A stretch of 64,000 bases of DNA from Agapanthus africanus (GCA_030015575.1 CM057344.1:182979044-183043043), one strand, 5' to 3'; positions 1 to 12,789 are shown, counted from the stretch's first letter. Notes: generated by a model not told the origin, from the letters alone. Translations and numbers: made by a program.

Positions 1-439
1 GTTGCTTGCCGCGCTTGTTGAGGGTATATGATAGACCCGTGGAGGAGTGCTCAAGTCACCGGATTCGAGAAAGTGTCGGGTGGCCCCCTCATGATGTTGA
101 TGATGTTGGGTTGCCTCGTTTCTTGGGTTGTCTGGTAGCTTGCCACACTCGTAAAGGTCTGCTTTTGGCTGCGCACGGGCTGTTCACGCGACCAGGGAAT
201 GTCGCATTTCGTTTGTGGCTCGAACGAAAAGCGGGATTCTTAGGTGATCCGACCATTCCTATTCTGTGATGTTCATTACTTGCTTGTGATGTGATTACGT
301 GCATGTGATGATATTTATCGCTTGCCTGTAATGTTGATTATCTGCTGGAGATGATATATATAGTGATATATGTGTGTGTGTGTGTGTGTGTGTATGTGAT
401 ATATAAATAAATGATGTATACGTTTTGCACCAGCGCTAG
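1..439 (+). mobile_element. E4 copia element, first leader segment (5' end off window)
   Basis: Untranslated leader of the oldest copia element. It aligns by eye with 11383-11720 of E3 and 27179-27420 of E1: a repeat unit ending in an 'actcgtaaaggtct'-like string, then the GGCTC-loop hairpin (203-233), then the run into 'ttttgcaccagcgctag'. Its continuation (compare 'ttttacacccgcgctt' in E3) resumes at 7345, after a 6.9-kb insertion flanked by gctag. A (GT)n run lies at about 370-393. The 5' LTR and primer site lie outside the window. ORFs here are short and unrelated to pol. Confidence 0.75.
370..393. repeat. (TG)n microsatellite
   Basis: About 12 TG units in the E4 leader, flanked by 'gatatat' runs. 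The equivalent position in E3 (about 11670) has only 'tatatatact', so the expansion is private to this copy. Confidence 0.9.
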
Positions 440-1901
440 TGTAACATTTCAGAAAATAGAAAATATTATTTTTGGAATTCAAATAATAAAATAATAAATT
501 GCACAAATATTATACGAATATAGATTTGAGTTTTAGTAAAATGGTATAATTATATACCTATATTTTTGGAATATAATTGGAATTTAAAAATGAATTATTA
601 TTTATGAAAAAATTTAATTGATTTAGACATTTTATAAATAAATTTATAATTATTTCCATACAAGTTTAATTTAAACTTGATTAGTAATTCACTAATTATA
701 CATTAGACCAAGCCTAATTTGTTAAACCATGTTTAACTTGTCATGGCATGTTAATGTCTCATTTTATCATGGTTTTATGTTTTTTTTAAAAAAATAAAGG
801 AAAAGAAAAGAAAAATAGAATGAGAGGAGACAAGGGGAGACAAAGAGGTATGTATAGGAGAGTGAGAGAGAGAGAGAGAGAGATGGTTGCATTAACCATT
901 CCTTTTTTGCATTTTTCATCATTTTTCTCATCCTCATTTCTTCCTCTTCATCCTTCTCCACTTCCTCCACCTCTTCTACTACTCCAAACAACACCCCAAA
1001 TTAACTAAAAACCCCATGTCACCTTCATAAAAATCATTCAAAACCTTATCCTACACATCATAGGGGGATCAAGTTCTAGTTTTGAGCTATTTTGGCCATC
1101 TTGGAAAGTTCTTAAGGCCCGAGCCCACAACTCCAAACCCTGGCCGCAGATTTAATGGTTTGGACAGCAAATTGCGGCCACTTTGGTGAGTTAGGGTTCT
1201 AGGTTGGTTCTGTAGCTCACACACTAGATAACTAAGACTACCCTATACGTTAAAAAGTCTCAAATCACCTTAAGAAAAATCTGGAGTTACTTTACTTGTT
1301 TTCTGTCAATGTTTTGCGATATTTGAAAACTTGATTTTGGTATTTATGTTTTGACTCGGTCGTTTGATGTTCGTATGTCGACGTCGGGGGTTGTTTTATT
1401 GTTTTAGCACGCGCTGACCATAGGTTCTAATCTATATGCCTTTCGCTTGTTGTATCGGTTTTTGGTTATGGATTTCTTAAAAATTCGATTCGGGTTTTCA
1501 TTAGATTGTGGTTATGGATTTCGATTGTAGGTACATTCGCGTGGAATTCCGAGACGATGAAGGAGGACAAGGCAACTGTCGGAATCAGCTAGAGCGAGAC
1601 GTAATTAGGTGAGTAGATGTATATCTATGGGGGATTCGGGTAGATGGCGTATAGCACCCCCGCAACCGTAGGATTAGGATATACGTATATTAGATATGTA
1701 TACCTAGCTATAGGGTTATTAGAATACTATATGCGATAGCAGTAGATTTAGTAGAAAGATATACCCTAGTATTATTTCTCAGCCTATGAGCTATATCTAA
1801 TTATGATTGTATATAAACACACATACACATGATGATATGATGAGATGAGGATATGATCTGATATGATGACACGAGTCGATATGATTGGATATGATGATAT
1901 G

Positions 1902-4900
1902 TGTAACGACTCTAGTATTGCTATACCTTCGTGTTTTCTTTTTTTAGTAAAATATTGTATTTATTTATTCGTAGTATTTTTTCGTAAATTTTGTTTTCTA
2001 TTAAATATATTATTTTATTATTCTATCTATTTTTCCCAAACCCATTTCTTTAAACTAAATCTTAATCTATTTCAAATTAAACGCAATACCTAACCCAAAT
2101 CCAATCCCATTTTCATTTTCTTTTATAAAACTATGAGCCTAAAAGCCTACTTTCTTTTCAAGCAACAACATATATTTAATTCTAATTAAATATGTGCATG
2201 AACAACCTTGTAGCATATTGGTTAAGTCCTTGCATTGTTATTCTATAAGTCACATGTTCAAATCTACATTCTTGTAATTGTTTTTTTTAATCAATTTTTC
2301 TCATAACCTACAAATGAGACCTTTCATTTCATCTTTTTATTAACTCCCAAAGTAATTAAAATGGTTATGAGCCATAATTTATTAGAATTATGGTGGCCAT
2401 AAACTTTTTTATATCCCACTCCACTCTCTTTTCATCATCACATATTTCTATCATTTCACATATCCCTCTTCATCTAGATTACCCGAAGAAGAACATGAAG
2501 AAATTCTCAAGAAATTCTCGCTAGTAACGCGAGGCTATCTGCGGATAGACAAGCCCGGTGAAAATACCGGCTTGTGTATGTAAGTCCCTTCTCTCTTTCC
2601 CTCCCTCCATCTCTTTCTCTTTATCCTTCTCTTTTTTATATTGCCATGAAAAACTTCTCTTTAGTCCCTAAATAATTAATTAAATGGATACATATATAAA
2701 TAATGAACACACACAAACATACACACATATATAGTTTGTAATGTCTTTTTCATTACTCTCAATCCTTATGTTAAGATTTCATAGTGACCAATTAAAATTG
2801 CATCGTTTTTTGTTGTATTTTAAATTACTTTATTTAAATTTTGTAAAAAATAAAATGAAGTTACGAATAAATACCATGATTTTCTCATTCACACATATGA
2901 CATATCAATACCTTTACCATTAAAATAATTTTTAGAAATTAATTTTTACTTCTGAAAATTTCAAGAAATTTATCTTAGATAGAATATATTTTTTTGTACA
3001 CGCTGTAAAATTTTTAGATCGAACCGCATAACGGTTTAGGAATTACATTGTTTTTATTCACTGTTCGTAAAACAGAAAACTGCAGTTATCGGCCAATTTC
3101 TAGGACACATAACTTGGTATACCGATATCCAAATTGAGTAAACTTAGATGTTTTGGATATCTACATCGAATAATATAGATTTTCGTAGTTTTACATTTTT
3201 ACTGAAAACTGCGTTAAATATAGAAAACTGCGTTACAATATTAAGCAATGAATCTGAACAAAATCTGTCCTGATTCGCACACTGTTTTAAATTGGACATA
3301 ACTCAAACACCCAATGTCCGTTCGTGAAAAAATTTAGATGTGTAGATGCATAATTGATAGATATATAATTTTATGTATATTAGATTACTTATAAATGCCT
3401 GAAATAACTCGATATAGGCTTTGCAATGTAACATATAGTTGCTGTCCAGAAATCTAAATTTCTGTTTTAAACGCTGATGTTAAAAAGATCATAACTAGAG
3501 CTTCAGAAATCCAAATCATGTGAATCTTGGTGTTTTGGATAAATAAATTGAAATACCTACAATTTTATAATAATTTTCTTAACCTGAAACCTGATGGAAA
3601 TTGACCGAAACTATATTTTATAAATATGTGACGGCACCGAATAGATTCCGATCTGTTTTATGCGACGATACGGAAAAAGATATACCTCCCAAACCGGTAA
3701 TCATATTTGGGTGAAACTGGAACTCATGCATGAAAAACACTTAGAGCCATATTTCTGTTTATATTCTGCATTCGTTCGACTTGATTAATTAGTCGTACAT
3801 AATATTTCTTTACAGCATTGTTTATGGTAGTTACTCGAATAATATACTTGCCTCATTTCATGCAATTCGAACATGTATACCGTGTTTTTCCCAATCTCTT
3901 AATTATCGCATGTACATGAATACATAATTAGATATTATATGTTTGACATAAACCTATTGCATACTTGACTCGACTTGACCCGAACCATGAATACGTAATG
4001 ACTTGACATGAACACTTGACATGAATAAATTAACCATTGACTTGAATACTTGAACTCGACTCGATATTTGAATTTCACTCACTTATGTATTCATGGATTT
4101 CGGCAAGACTTGTAACTTTAATCACAGACTTATATACACGGGGTGTTGGGGTAGTTTGAGTATGAATTCAATAGAATCTCCGGAGTCCCATTACTAAAAT
4201 AACGTTGCTGTGGTACCGAGCTGAAACGGTATAAATAACGTTGCTGTAGTACCGGGCTGAAACGGTACAAATAACGTTGCTGTGGTACCGGGCTGAAACG
4301 GTACATCATGAATTCATGAATGAGTGCCCGTGTTTCCAAGCCCCTGGATGATAGCCTGTTGGGTTTGGAATACTTCAATAACAATTAAAGTCCCGCTATT
4401 TTAGTCCCATGATTCCTTGCTCCTGGACGATAGCCTTGGGTTGGAGAATACTCTTGAGATTGGTTGATATTCACACTTGAACACACGTTAGTTAAATTTA
4501 CCATTGTAGAAACCTTTTAGGACACTTACATTCACTTCATGTTCACTATACCTACACTTCACGGCCATGCTATACTTGTTTGCTATGCTCATGTTACATT
4601 TCCATGCTGATATAGTTGACATACACATTACCATGTACGCTACTATACTTGTTTACATGTTTATGATTTATATCCATGCTATGCCATATATCATATCACA
4701 CCCTGCATTTCATTTATATACATCACACTATCCTTTTGAGGACTTACCGAGCGTTAGTTCGCTGACGGGCATTCTACCCAACTTTCTTTCTTTCTTGGAA
4801 TGTTCGTCGTGTGGTATTGAGACAGAGGAGATAGAAGCGGTCGAAGAGGAGTACAACCGGACGTCTAGTTTCGTTCAGCTTTTCATTTCATTTTAGCTTA

Positions 4901-5142
4901 TTTATGTATGCTTCCTTGTTAAGACTTATCATATTATCGTGTCTTGTATTCAGATATTTTGTCAACTGTGAATCTTGAATGTAATAAATCAGAGTTGGAT
5001 TTCATTCTTTTGTTTGTTCTTATTACTTTATGTTGCTTATAGAAGCTTACCGTATTTATTTCGAGAAATATCCTTCTCATAATAAATACGTTGGGGGCTT
5101 GCCACGTCACCGTTTCCACCTACTAGGAAGCGGGGCGTGCCA
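1902..5142 (+). mobile_element. S2: solo LTR nested in S1
   Basis: Starts TGTAACGACTC, ends GGGGCGTGCCA, and is flanked by the 5-bp duplication atatg (1897-1901 and 5143-5147). The 3241 bp hold no coding domain. A GC-richer island at 2480-2590 (splice-donor-like 'gtatgtaagt') and 'gaggacttaccgagcgttag' at about 4738 resemble landmarks of large plant Ty3 LTRs. The termini match S1 only in outline (TGTAAC...CA), so it is a related but different family. It landed in S1's GATATG-rich stretch. The 109-codon ORF at 4567-4896 has no recognisable domain. Confidence 0.75.
4198..4305. repeat. 36-bp tandem repeat, three copies
   Basis: Three units starting at 4198, 4234 and 4270, each beginning 'aataacgttgctg' and containing 'ggtaccg...ctgaaacggta'. 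Units differ at only a few positions. They lie inside solo LTR S2, so this is an LTR minisatellite, not a coding repeat. Confidence 0.9.
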
Positions 5143-7339
5143 ATATGAGGCGATGTTATATGATATGGTATATGAGGACATGAGATGATATATGATGATA
5201 TGATATGAGATGATGTACGTGACTATAGATCCGTACTATTGGTTTGATGATATTGTACGATGGATATTCCGTACGTGATATGGTGACGATGGATCGCCGA
5301 CTTATATATCGACTCGAGAAAAGCTTGTTTAAATTCAAATAGTAGATATTATGATATGTTTAGAGCCATACCTATTTTCAAAACTAACGAATCGTTACGC
5401 ACTTTTAAAAGATAATTTCAAGGGGCGCTATGCCTTTTTGAATGGTATCTTTTTCAAAAACATCGCAGCCTCCTATTTTCTAAAAACAACGGTTCGTACT
5501 ATTTTAAACTACAACTGTATGGCTCATACGTAATTGTATATTTTTATACTGTTCACGTTTGCGATTTCTCTATTCTGTTTATGTTTGCGTTACGATTTCT
5601 TATTTCTGCATACGCTCACATTATTTTCATTTACGATATATATACTATACTTCATACCCTTACTTTTAGGTGACGTCGTTTGCTAGGACACATACACCAT
5701 TACCGATGCTAAACATGTATACATTCTTGCCGGCTCACGCACACATCATCGGTAATTGTCATGCCACGTACACATTAGAACTCACTATGTTAGCGTATCA
5801 CCTTATAACCTGTTAGTATTTTAGTTACTGTTTAGTACACAGTACCACATTCTGGTTCAGTTATTGCACTTTTGTTGCCTTACTACACAACACGCTCATA
5901 TGAACACACTTGCTATGCATTACCGTATTATTCTGTGCCTATACATATTATTTCATTACTACCATGCTTTATGAGATTCTGTTTTCATGAGATTTTTAGA
6001 TTTGAGAAACCGCAGATATTATTTAAAAACTTATGATTATTTTAAAAACGCGGTTTCTCTTGATATGATATTTCGGCGTCCACCATGAGATTTCTCGGTG
6101 CTGAGCTATGATGATTATCTGAATCGAGGCAGGAGGAGAAACCGATTGCGGATACATGGTAGACCCGGTACGGTACCCCGGAGAAAGAAGATCGTATAGA
6201 AAGGCGTTGAGTCTGGCAGGGGAACAATACCTACCGGTGACAGTATTAGACTCAGCGGATATTCGGTGGATATCGATCGGAGTGATCTGAGACAGATAGA
6301 TATGAGGACTGATCTGATGAGACGGTGCCTGAAATATGAGGATTTATGTGTCGATACTGGACATGGGTTTTATGTTGATTTCGAGTGTCGATGTTGGACA
6401 CTCAGGATTTTATATTGGTTTTGATGTGTCGTTGATGGACACGCGTTGGATGATACATATATACATGATATGGATGACCTGGTATCATCTATTGACACAG
6501 GCACAAGTTTATATATTTATATACATATGTATACACGATCACTTTGATACCACACGGTACGATATTATTATATTACTGTATGACCTATGAGATCGTTATA
6601 CATTTGATTTCTACCTGATGATGTTTTCTACTCATGAGTTGGCAACTCACCCACGTTGTGCCATAGTTTTCTTGCAGGATCGACCACTCGGATCAGTAAC
6701 GGTTTGCTAGCACATTGCTTCTTTCGGGTGATTTGCATCTGTAGGTAAGTTACAGTACAGAGCATAACCACAATTGTATACTTTATATTCCTTGTATCTA
6801 GTTAAAAACTCCATCAACCAGATTATGTATATTTGGTAGACCTAGATACCAATTTGTATATTCTTTAAGAGTTAGTGTCGAGACTTGTATTATTTTTTTT
6901 TATATTGAGTTCGATAATATTTTGGTTTTCTTTACATTCTTTTCCGTGATTGATTTTCGCCTTGGACGTCGTATATTCTTATTGTGTGGTTATATTTCCA
7001 CCGGTTGGTGAAGAGCTAGCTCTCGTTTGGGGATGCCTATATTATTCTTGTTATGTGCTGGTTTTGGATCAAAATTTACAAAAGAGGTGCTGCCCAAATT
7101 TTAAATCACGAAAATGTTTATAAACTTCAGAATACAATCAACTTGTATTTTCAACTAACTTTACTTATACTTGAAAACCATAACCCGATTTCATTTATAC
7201 CCTTCTTTTAAAACATCACCTCCACTATTTTCCTAAAAAGTTTTAGATTCCTGGTTTTCGGCTTACATGGGTTATGATGGGGTTCTATAGACTTCACGTA
7301 ATTCAAGTGCCGGTCATGTGTCATTGCTGAGTCATGACA

Positions 7340-8431
7340 GCTAGCCTTGCCCCCGCCCTGTCGTAAGTTAAGCAACCTTACGGTGAAGGCCCGGGGCCCC
7401 GTGGAGAATGTGGATGGCGTACATGTGCATTTTATTTCTTTTCATGCTTTTCTGTAATTGTATGAGAAGATGCTAGGTAATGTGATTATCTTTTTTATGG
7501 GATTGTATTGATTCGGATTAATGCAAAGATAATAAACCTAAAATATATTGTAGAAACCAAATATCAGATATTGTGGTGTTATAGTCGAATCTTTTGCTTT
7601 GCACAGAGGTATTCGATTAGGAATATCCTGCACCTCATTCGATGAGGGAAGAGCCTTGATCCCTTCACCGGGAGTTCCCACTTAAGCTAAAGTTTATGTT
7701 ACTATAAATTTGCAAATTGTATAGCCGTAGTCTTTTGCTTTGCATCAAGATATTCGGTTAGGAATATCCTGCACCTCATTCAATGAGGTAAGGGACCTGA
7801 TCCCTTCACGGGGAATCCGCACCTAAGCAATAGTCTATGTAACAATAAATATGTAAAACCGCTTGGTTTCTACGATGAGATCAAGTTCATTACGTTAAAG
7901 GTTTTCTTCAAAACCAGTCATAGCCCTCTGTCATTTCAGAAAGTAGGGTACTTAGTATTCGTACTATGTTTGTCAACTTCGTTGAGGTGTAGTGTACAGT
8001 AGCTAAATGATGTCTTCCAGCTTGCATGTGATGCGATTAGTTAGAACGGTCGTACGACTTTGTTTTCTTCGTTAAGGGTCGTGCGGGTGGGTCTAAATTA
8101 ATCACAAAATGACAGGTTGAACTTGACTAGCGACTTATGATTTGTTGACTTCGTTAAGGTCATAAGCCGTTAGGGGTAAAAACCTATATCGGGAGTTTCA
8201 AGTGTTGAAACTTGCAATGAGATTGCATACCTTCTATAGTGTGGGGTGACTTCTTGACCCCGTCTAGGTTATCACTCCATGATAGTTTAGATCCTGATTC
8301 CCACTGTAAGTAATAGTTACTCTCGGGATATTATCCCGGCTAATTCTCCTTTTAGGGTTTGAAGGAGAATTTGATGGAAGAGTAGGAACCATCCTGATTA
8401 GATAAATATACCAATCAAATTTATGTTAGAG
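7340..8431 (+). mobile_element. E4 copia element, second leader segment (structured)
   Basis: Continues the E4 leader after S1. It is non-coding but rich in inverted repeats conserved in E1-E3: CCTCAT-loop-ATGAGG hairpins at 7633-7647 and 7774-7788; three two-tier hairpins at 7964-7992, 8055-8081 and 8134-8166; GTTTCAA-gtg-TTGAAAC near 8198; CGGGAT-att-ATCCCG near 8325; and a perfect 10-bp stem AATTCTCCTT/AAGGAGAATT with loop TTAGGGTTTG at 8342-8371. It ends where E3 inserted (TSD tagag, 8427-8431); E4 resumes at 18063. Confidence 0.75.
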
Positions 8432-10514
8432 TGTTGGAGATAGTGCCCTCAAAGTCAATTATTGGATCGCAGGTACGTGATTGCAATGATTGAGGCATGA
8501 CCTATACCGATATGACAGTCTTGCTCGTGATGATAGTATGCTATCCGGTTTGTCTTTATCATCGTATACATTCTTTAGTTCGCTATTGCATGTTGATAGA
8601 GCCCATAGGATTCTTGCTTGACTGCCAGCAGTATGATGGCGATCATATACGTGGGAGCTAAAGTCTATAAGCACATCCTTAAAAGTGTCCCTAGTCGTAG
8701 GAGTTTCGAGACAGGGCATCGATACTCCAGAGTAGACTAGTGTATATAGTCGAGACCCCGACGAGGGGCAGTGGCCGGTCTCACAAGCCACTGGTGTCAG
8801 TTAGATCGCCTAAGATGTATACAGGTGCTCATTAGGATATGAGTACACCGGACATGACTCGCCGGGAACATGCTAGTTGGTATTATACATATCGTCAGAT
8901 AGCAGTTCCTTGATGACATGTGTACAGGTTAGTTTGTCGACCTGAGATCGTCATTTGTCTCGTGTGAGTTCCCACTGTGCTTTAATTCCTACCCTACCAC
9001 GCTCAAAAGAGACGTGAAAACAGGTATTTTTTGGGTACAGTCACAAGCCACATGGAGGCAGTGAGCGGATCGTCGGGGATTCATCTCTCCCGGTATTGGG
9101 GGTTGATGTCGCACAGTGCACGGGTGGCCATCACTAGAATTCATCGGCCGAGGTAGTAGAGAATTACTGATTTGGATCAGTAGTTTCTCAGGAGGTGATG
9201 GGCTTCATGCCGACACGATTTATCGCGTTATTAGGGGTCTGACTTTATCCACCCCCTAGACTCGATATGCGATACTCTTTAGATGAACGGACCGGACTGT
9301 ACGGATATTGTCACTGTCAGGCTCAGTAGGGTTTATGGATGAGTTCGCTCGTCAACTTCCCTTCCAATCAATACATAGGCAAACCGTTACGTACAGCTTG
9401 TACCTCTGACGTGCTAGAGGTTATACCCAGTGCCAGTGTGTTGATGAGTCATTAGAGTCCCCCACAGACACTTTCCCAAGTTCGGGCGAAACGTTGTAGA
9501 GACCGTATGGTTTTATGGCAGGGTTCGGAAAATGCACGTGCGTTTTCGCACGTGTCATTTTTCGGGCAGATAATATTGGTCGGCTTTGGTTTAAGCCGGA
9601 TCCGAGTATTATGCTGTGTAGATATAATATCTTTGTCTCAGTTGCATTTGTATTCGGTCATAATACAAATGCGGGTATGTTTATACTGTTACGGGGTTAT
9701 CCTGAAATTCGTTTCGGGATCGCTTTTGGAAGTTACCAGTTTCCAGTTTTCTATCAGCCGTATTTAACATTTGGTTAAATGCGGATTTATCTTTTCTTGG
9801 GATGAGTGTGGAAGCTTCTAGAAGAGATGACTAGGTTTGTGACTCATCACTTGCATTAATGTGTTGATGAGGTGTTTTAATGAATCACCATTTTTGCTTT
9901 AATGTGTTTTGTTCTTACTAGGATATTTGCTTAAGATCTTTCATGATGCATTATTGCTTAGGGTTACCTCCCTTGCTCCTACACTTACCCCCTCCTCTTT
10001 AAATATTGGCCGGCCCCCCTCTTGCTAGATAGGGGGATGGTTCATTTGGAAAAAGATTATATATTTGGTTCATGGAAATTTGTATACTCATTTTCTCATT
10101 TCATATCGATCCAAAAGGCAACTTCATTAACCGTTCGTCCATAGCCTTGGACGTAACGAGACAAAGTGTTCTATTCATTCTCTACATCATCTTGGTCGTC
10201 TCTTTTAGCAAACTTGACGATCGAGTTGCCTCGGTTCAGAGGCGGGAACTCATTTAAAGATCCGTCGACGTGGTGCCATCTGGACGAGAAGATTGGAGAT
10301 TCAGGAGATCGGAGCAGCCGCAACGAAGCGTGGGATGATGGTTGAAGACCGAAGGACTCGGATCGTTCGGTATAACATTTCTTCCAACTTTGTAGTTTGT
10401 TAGTTTAGCTTTAATGGCAGATCCGGGTTATAGTACGCGATAGCGCCAGTTGTAAAAGTTTTTATTCTGCATTTGGCGTCTGTTAGACGGCCGGGGCGCT
10501 ACCGTGGACTTACA
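8432..10514 (+). repeat. E3 5' LTR
   Basis: Begins TGTTGGAGATAG and ends in CTTACA immediately before the primer site. It lacks a 16-bp segment that the 3' LTR has near 16690. The same 110-codon minus-strand ORF occurs in both LTRs (8459-8791 and 15989-16321) only because LTRs are duplicates; it has no recognisable domain. Strings such as 'gatagtatgctat' and 'actcgcc.gagaac' link it to the LTRs of E1, E2 and S3. Confidence 0.9.
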
Positions 10515-10527
10515 GTGGTATCAGAGC
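10515..10527 (+). promoter_or_regulatory. E3 primer binding site (initiator tRNA-Met)
   Basis: GTGGTATCAGAGC directly after the 5' LTR. TGGTATCAGAGC is complementary to the 3' end of plant initiator tRNA-Met, the usual Ty1/copia primer. Confidence 0.93.
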
Positions 10528-10705
10528 CTCACCATTAAGCTATACTAACTTGTGCTAACGCGTTTAAAGTATTGATCGAACGGATTTTCAAAAACCGCAA
10601 ATTCCATGTTCTGAGTTTCTGTCGATTTTAAACAGTGTCTAAAAATAATTTTACATATCACAGAAATTCAAGCAGGCTTTTTTAAGGAACCAGAAGAAAA
10701 ATGAC

Positions 10706-10790
10706 CCACTAAGTCGACCAAACCACCGCGGAAACGCGGTCAAAGCCTTGCTTTGACCGCGGGACCGCGGCCGTATTGGTGACTTAGTGG
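10706..10790 (+). other. Large near-perfect stem-loop with CCGCGG palindromes
   Basis: Outer stem CCACTAAGTC/GACTTAGTGG (10706-10715 with 10781-10790). Inner stem GCGGTCAAAGC-ctt-GCTTTGACCGC (10736-10746 with 10750-10760). CCGCGG palindromes lie between the two. It sits about 190 bp downstream of the primer site. E2 has a counterpart at about 45861-45973. Confidence 0.85.
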
Positions 10791-10793
10791 ACC

Positions 10794-11940
10794 ATGTTTC
10801 TTCTGTTATTTCTAAATGATAAATTGTGGTTTCTGGTAATGTTCTTTTGGGCCCAGTTTTTGTCACTGTACAGCAGATGTACGTGGGGCCCACTTCAGGA
10901 AATTTTATCGATCGAAATTTTAAACTTGTTAGTATACAGTACTTACTTTATATCTCCGACCGGGAATGTCATTCGAGCGGTAAACCGCGTCTAATTGCTA
11001 TAGCTCTTTTAGACGGGTTTGCGAACGTGACATTCGCGTTGATGTTCTGTGTTGTGCTGTAATGTTGCGGATTTGTCGTGGTGGATAGCAGGGTGCAATG
11101 ATAGTGCAGTTTGGATTTATTTGTACATTTCATATTGCAGGGCGAGCGTCCAACATGTGGACTGCTGTCACTGCCTGTTGTATAATATTCTTTTGGGGCA
11201 CGACCGGGTTGAGGTCGATGTACCCGTTATACATATTTTATTTCTGTACTAGGTTTACCCCACGATGGAGTGCACGGATAGCCGGTTTCTGGAGGGCAAC
11301 GAGTCCGTATCTCATGGCTTTGAGAGGCAGAGAGACCTCATTCCAGAATTGGCAGACTATTCGCCGCACTCGTAGGGGGTACAGGTTGACCCAAGGAGGG
11401 GTGCTCAAGTTACCGAATTCCGTGAAGTGCCGTGTGGTCCATTCACTATGCTGTAGGGGGCTGCCTCGCTTTAGGTTTTGGCGGGTAACTTGCCGCACCC
11501 GTAGGGGTCTAGGTTTCATTGCACAGGCTATCCACACGACCAGGGGAACGTCGGGTTTCAGAAGCGGCTCTGTGAAACCCGGGGATCCTAGATTATCTGT
11601 ATTGTTCTGTGATGCTTATTACTTTTCTGTAATGTTGCATATTATCACGCCTGGAGCGATTATTGTATATTGGTATATATACTATTAGATGTTGTATATG
11701 TTTTACACCCGCGCTTCTCCAGTCCCCGCTCTGTCGTTAGTTAATTAACCTAACGGGTGATGACGGGACCCAGTGGCGAATGCGGATGGCATATACGTAC
11801 ATTTTATTTTTATTCTTTTCTGGTGTGATTGATTGATGGGACTGCGTTGATTCTTACCAATGCAAGATAAAACAAACCTATATTTGATGTTGTTGGAACA
11901 AATTTTAAAAGTGTTATTACAAAGACGTTTCTTTTTGTTA
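10794..11940 (+). other. E3 non-coding leader, first half
   Basis: No coding signal: the 196-codon ORF at 11098-11688 runs through a non-coding repeat and hairpins that E1, E2 and E4 share without that frame. Contents: hairpin TTCTGGA...TCCAGAA (11287-11348); a two-unit tandem repeat (11251-11510); the GGCTC-loop hairpin CGGGTTTCA/TGAAACCCG (11552-11581); and a block at 11720-11800 that corresponds to 7345-7430 in E4. Confidence 0.7.
11251..11510 (+). repeat. Two-unit tandem repeat (~130 bp) in E3 leader
   Basis: Unit 1 is about 11251-11382 and unit 2 about 11383-11510. Each starts 'aggttt/gacccca' and ends '..gccgcac.cgtagggg'. The units are diverged. E4 also has two (end of one and all of the next at 1-160), while E1 (27179-27307) and E2 have one, so copy number separates the E3/E4 and E1/E2 branches. 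Confidence 0.7.
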
Positions 11941-12789
11941 TGCATAGTGATATTTAGTTGGAATATCCCGCACCTCATTCCACGAGGTAAGGGCCGAGAT
12001 CCCTTCACCGGGAGTGACCCCTTGGGCAGAAGTTTACGTCAGGGTAGTAACTTTAATATAGTCGATTACAAGTTGCTTTTCATCGCGGTATTCAATAGGA
12101 ATATCCCGCACCTCATTCCACGAGGAAAGAGCTGAGATCCCTTCACCTGGAGTGACCTCTTTAGCAAAAGGTTTTTCGTCACTATATTTTTATAAAAAGC
12201 TATCAGGTTTCTTCAACGAGATCAAGTTCATTACGTTAAACGTTTTTCACCAAAAACCAGCCGTAGCCCTCCGTCATTTCTTATGGATAGTCAGTAGTAT
12301 TCAAGCTATGTTTGTTGGCCCTTAGTCAAGGCATAGTGTTTGGTAGCTGCTGGGTATTCATTTGTAGCATAGATAAATGCGTTGGTTTGGGACAGTCGTA
12401 TTACTTTGTTGGCCCTTAGTCAAGAGTATGTACGGGTGGGTTCAAATCAACCAGGACAGTGACGGGAAGAACTTGACATGTGACTTATGATTTGTTGGCC
12501 CTTAGTCATGGTCATAAGAGCATGGGGCAAAAATCATATCGGGAGTTTCAAACATAAAGGAAACTTGCCAGGCATGCGCATACCTTCTGGAGTGTAATAA
12601 CTTGAGTGGCTTCCATCAAGTTATCATGCGATGATAGTTGGATCCCGATTCTCACTGATGAGTTGGTTTACTCTTCGGGTGATCCCGACTAATTCTTCTT
12701 TAGGTTTGGAGGAGAATTTGAGATAAAAGTGGGAGGTTTCCTGATTAGATAAAGTCATAACCATTCTGATCTAGGTTAGAGTACACGCA
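11941..12789 (+). other. E3 structured leader, second half
   Basis: Counterpart of the E4 leader at 7560-8431. Two copies of the block containing 'cctcattccacgagg' (11973-11987 and 12111-12125), each followed by TCCC-ttcacc-GGGA or a near match. Three hairpins with apical part TTGGC-cctta-GTCA(A): 12306-12336, about 12397-12432 and 12484-12518. Hairpin AATTCTTCTT/GAGGAGAATT, rescued by G-U pairs, at 12691-12718. It ends in a pyrimidine run and 'gacag|cgacc' at 12797-12835, a splice-acceptor-like string conserved in all four elements. Confidence 0.75.

Larger units (their letters stand above)
440..7339 (+). mobile_element. S1: solo LTR (Ty3/gypsy-like), split by S2
   Basis: Starts TGTAACATTTCAG, ends GAGTCATGACA, and is flanked by the 5-bp duplication gctag (435-439 and 7340-7344). 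Without S2 it is about 3.65 kb. No coding domain, no primer site and no second copy of its own terminus is visible, so I read it as a solo LTR left by LTR-LTR recombination. The TGTAAC...GTGACA-type termini resemble plant Ty3/gypsy LTRs. Contents: AT-rich 440-780; a (GA)n run about 863-883; an imperfect GC hairpin about 1139-1188 (GGCCGC...GCGGCC followed by actttggtgagtt); GATATG-rich low complexity 1800-1901 and 5148-5240; 'caactcacccacgttgtgcc' at about 6644. Alternative: a short non-coding element with LTRs too diverged to see. Confidence 0.75.

Noticed and set aside
4567..4896. 109-codon ORF near a 'gaggacttaccgagcgttag' string
   Set aside because: Inside solo LTR S2; hydrophobic low-complexity translation of AT-rich DNA, no homologue recognised.
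8459..8791. 110-codon minus-strand ORF, repeated at 15989-16321
   Set aside because: Its conservation is explained by the two LTRs of E3 being duplicates; there is no sign of coding constraint.
10515..10527. Possible tRNA-Met gene from TGGTATCAGAGC
   Set aside because: Only the 12-13 nt primer complement is present, with no cloverleaf around it; the same holds at 26314 and 46126, and for the tRNA-Asp-like strings.
11098..11688. 196-codon plus-strand ORF
   Set aside because: It lies across the E3 leader's tandem repeat and hairpins, which E1, E2 and E4 share without this frame. No domain is visible.
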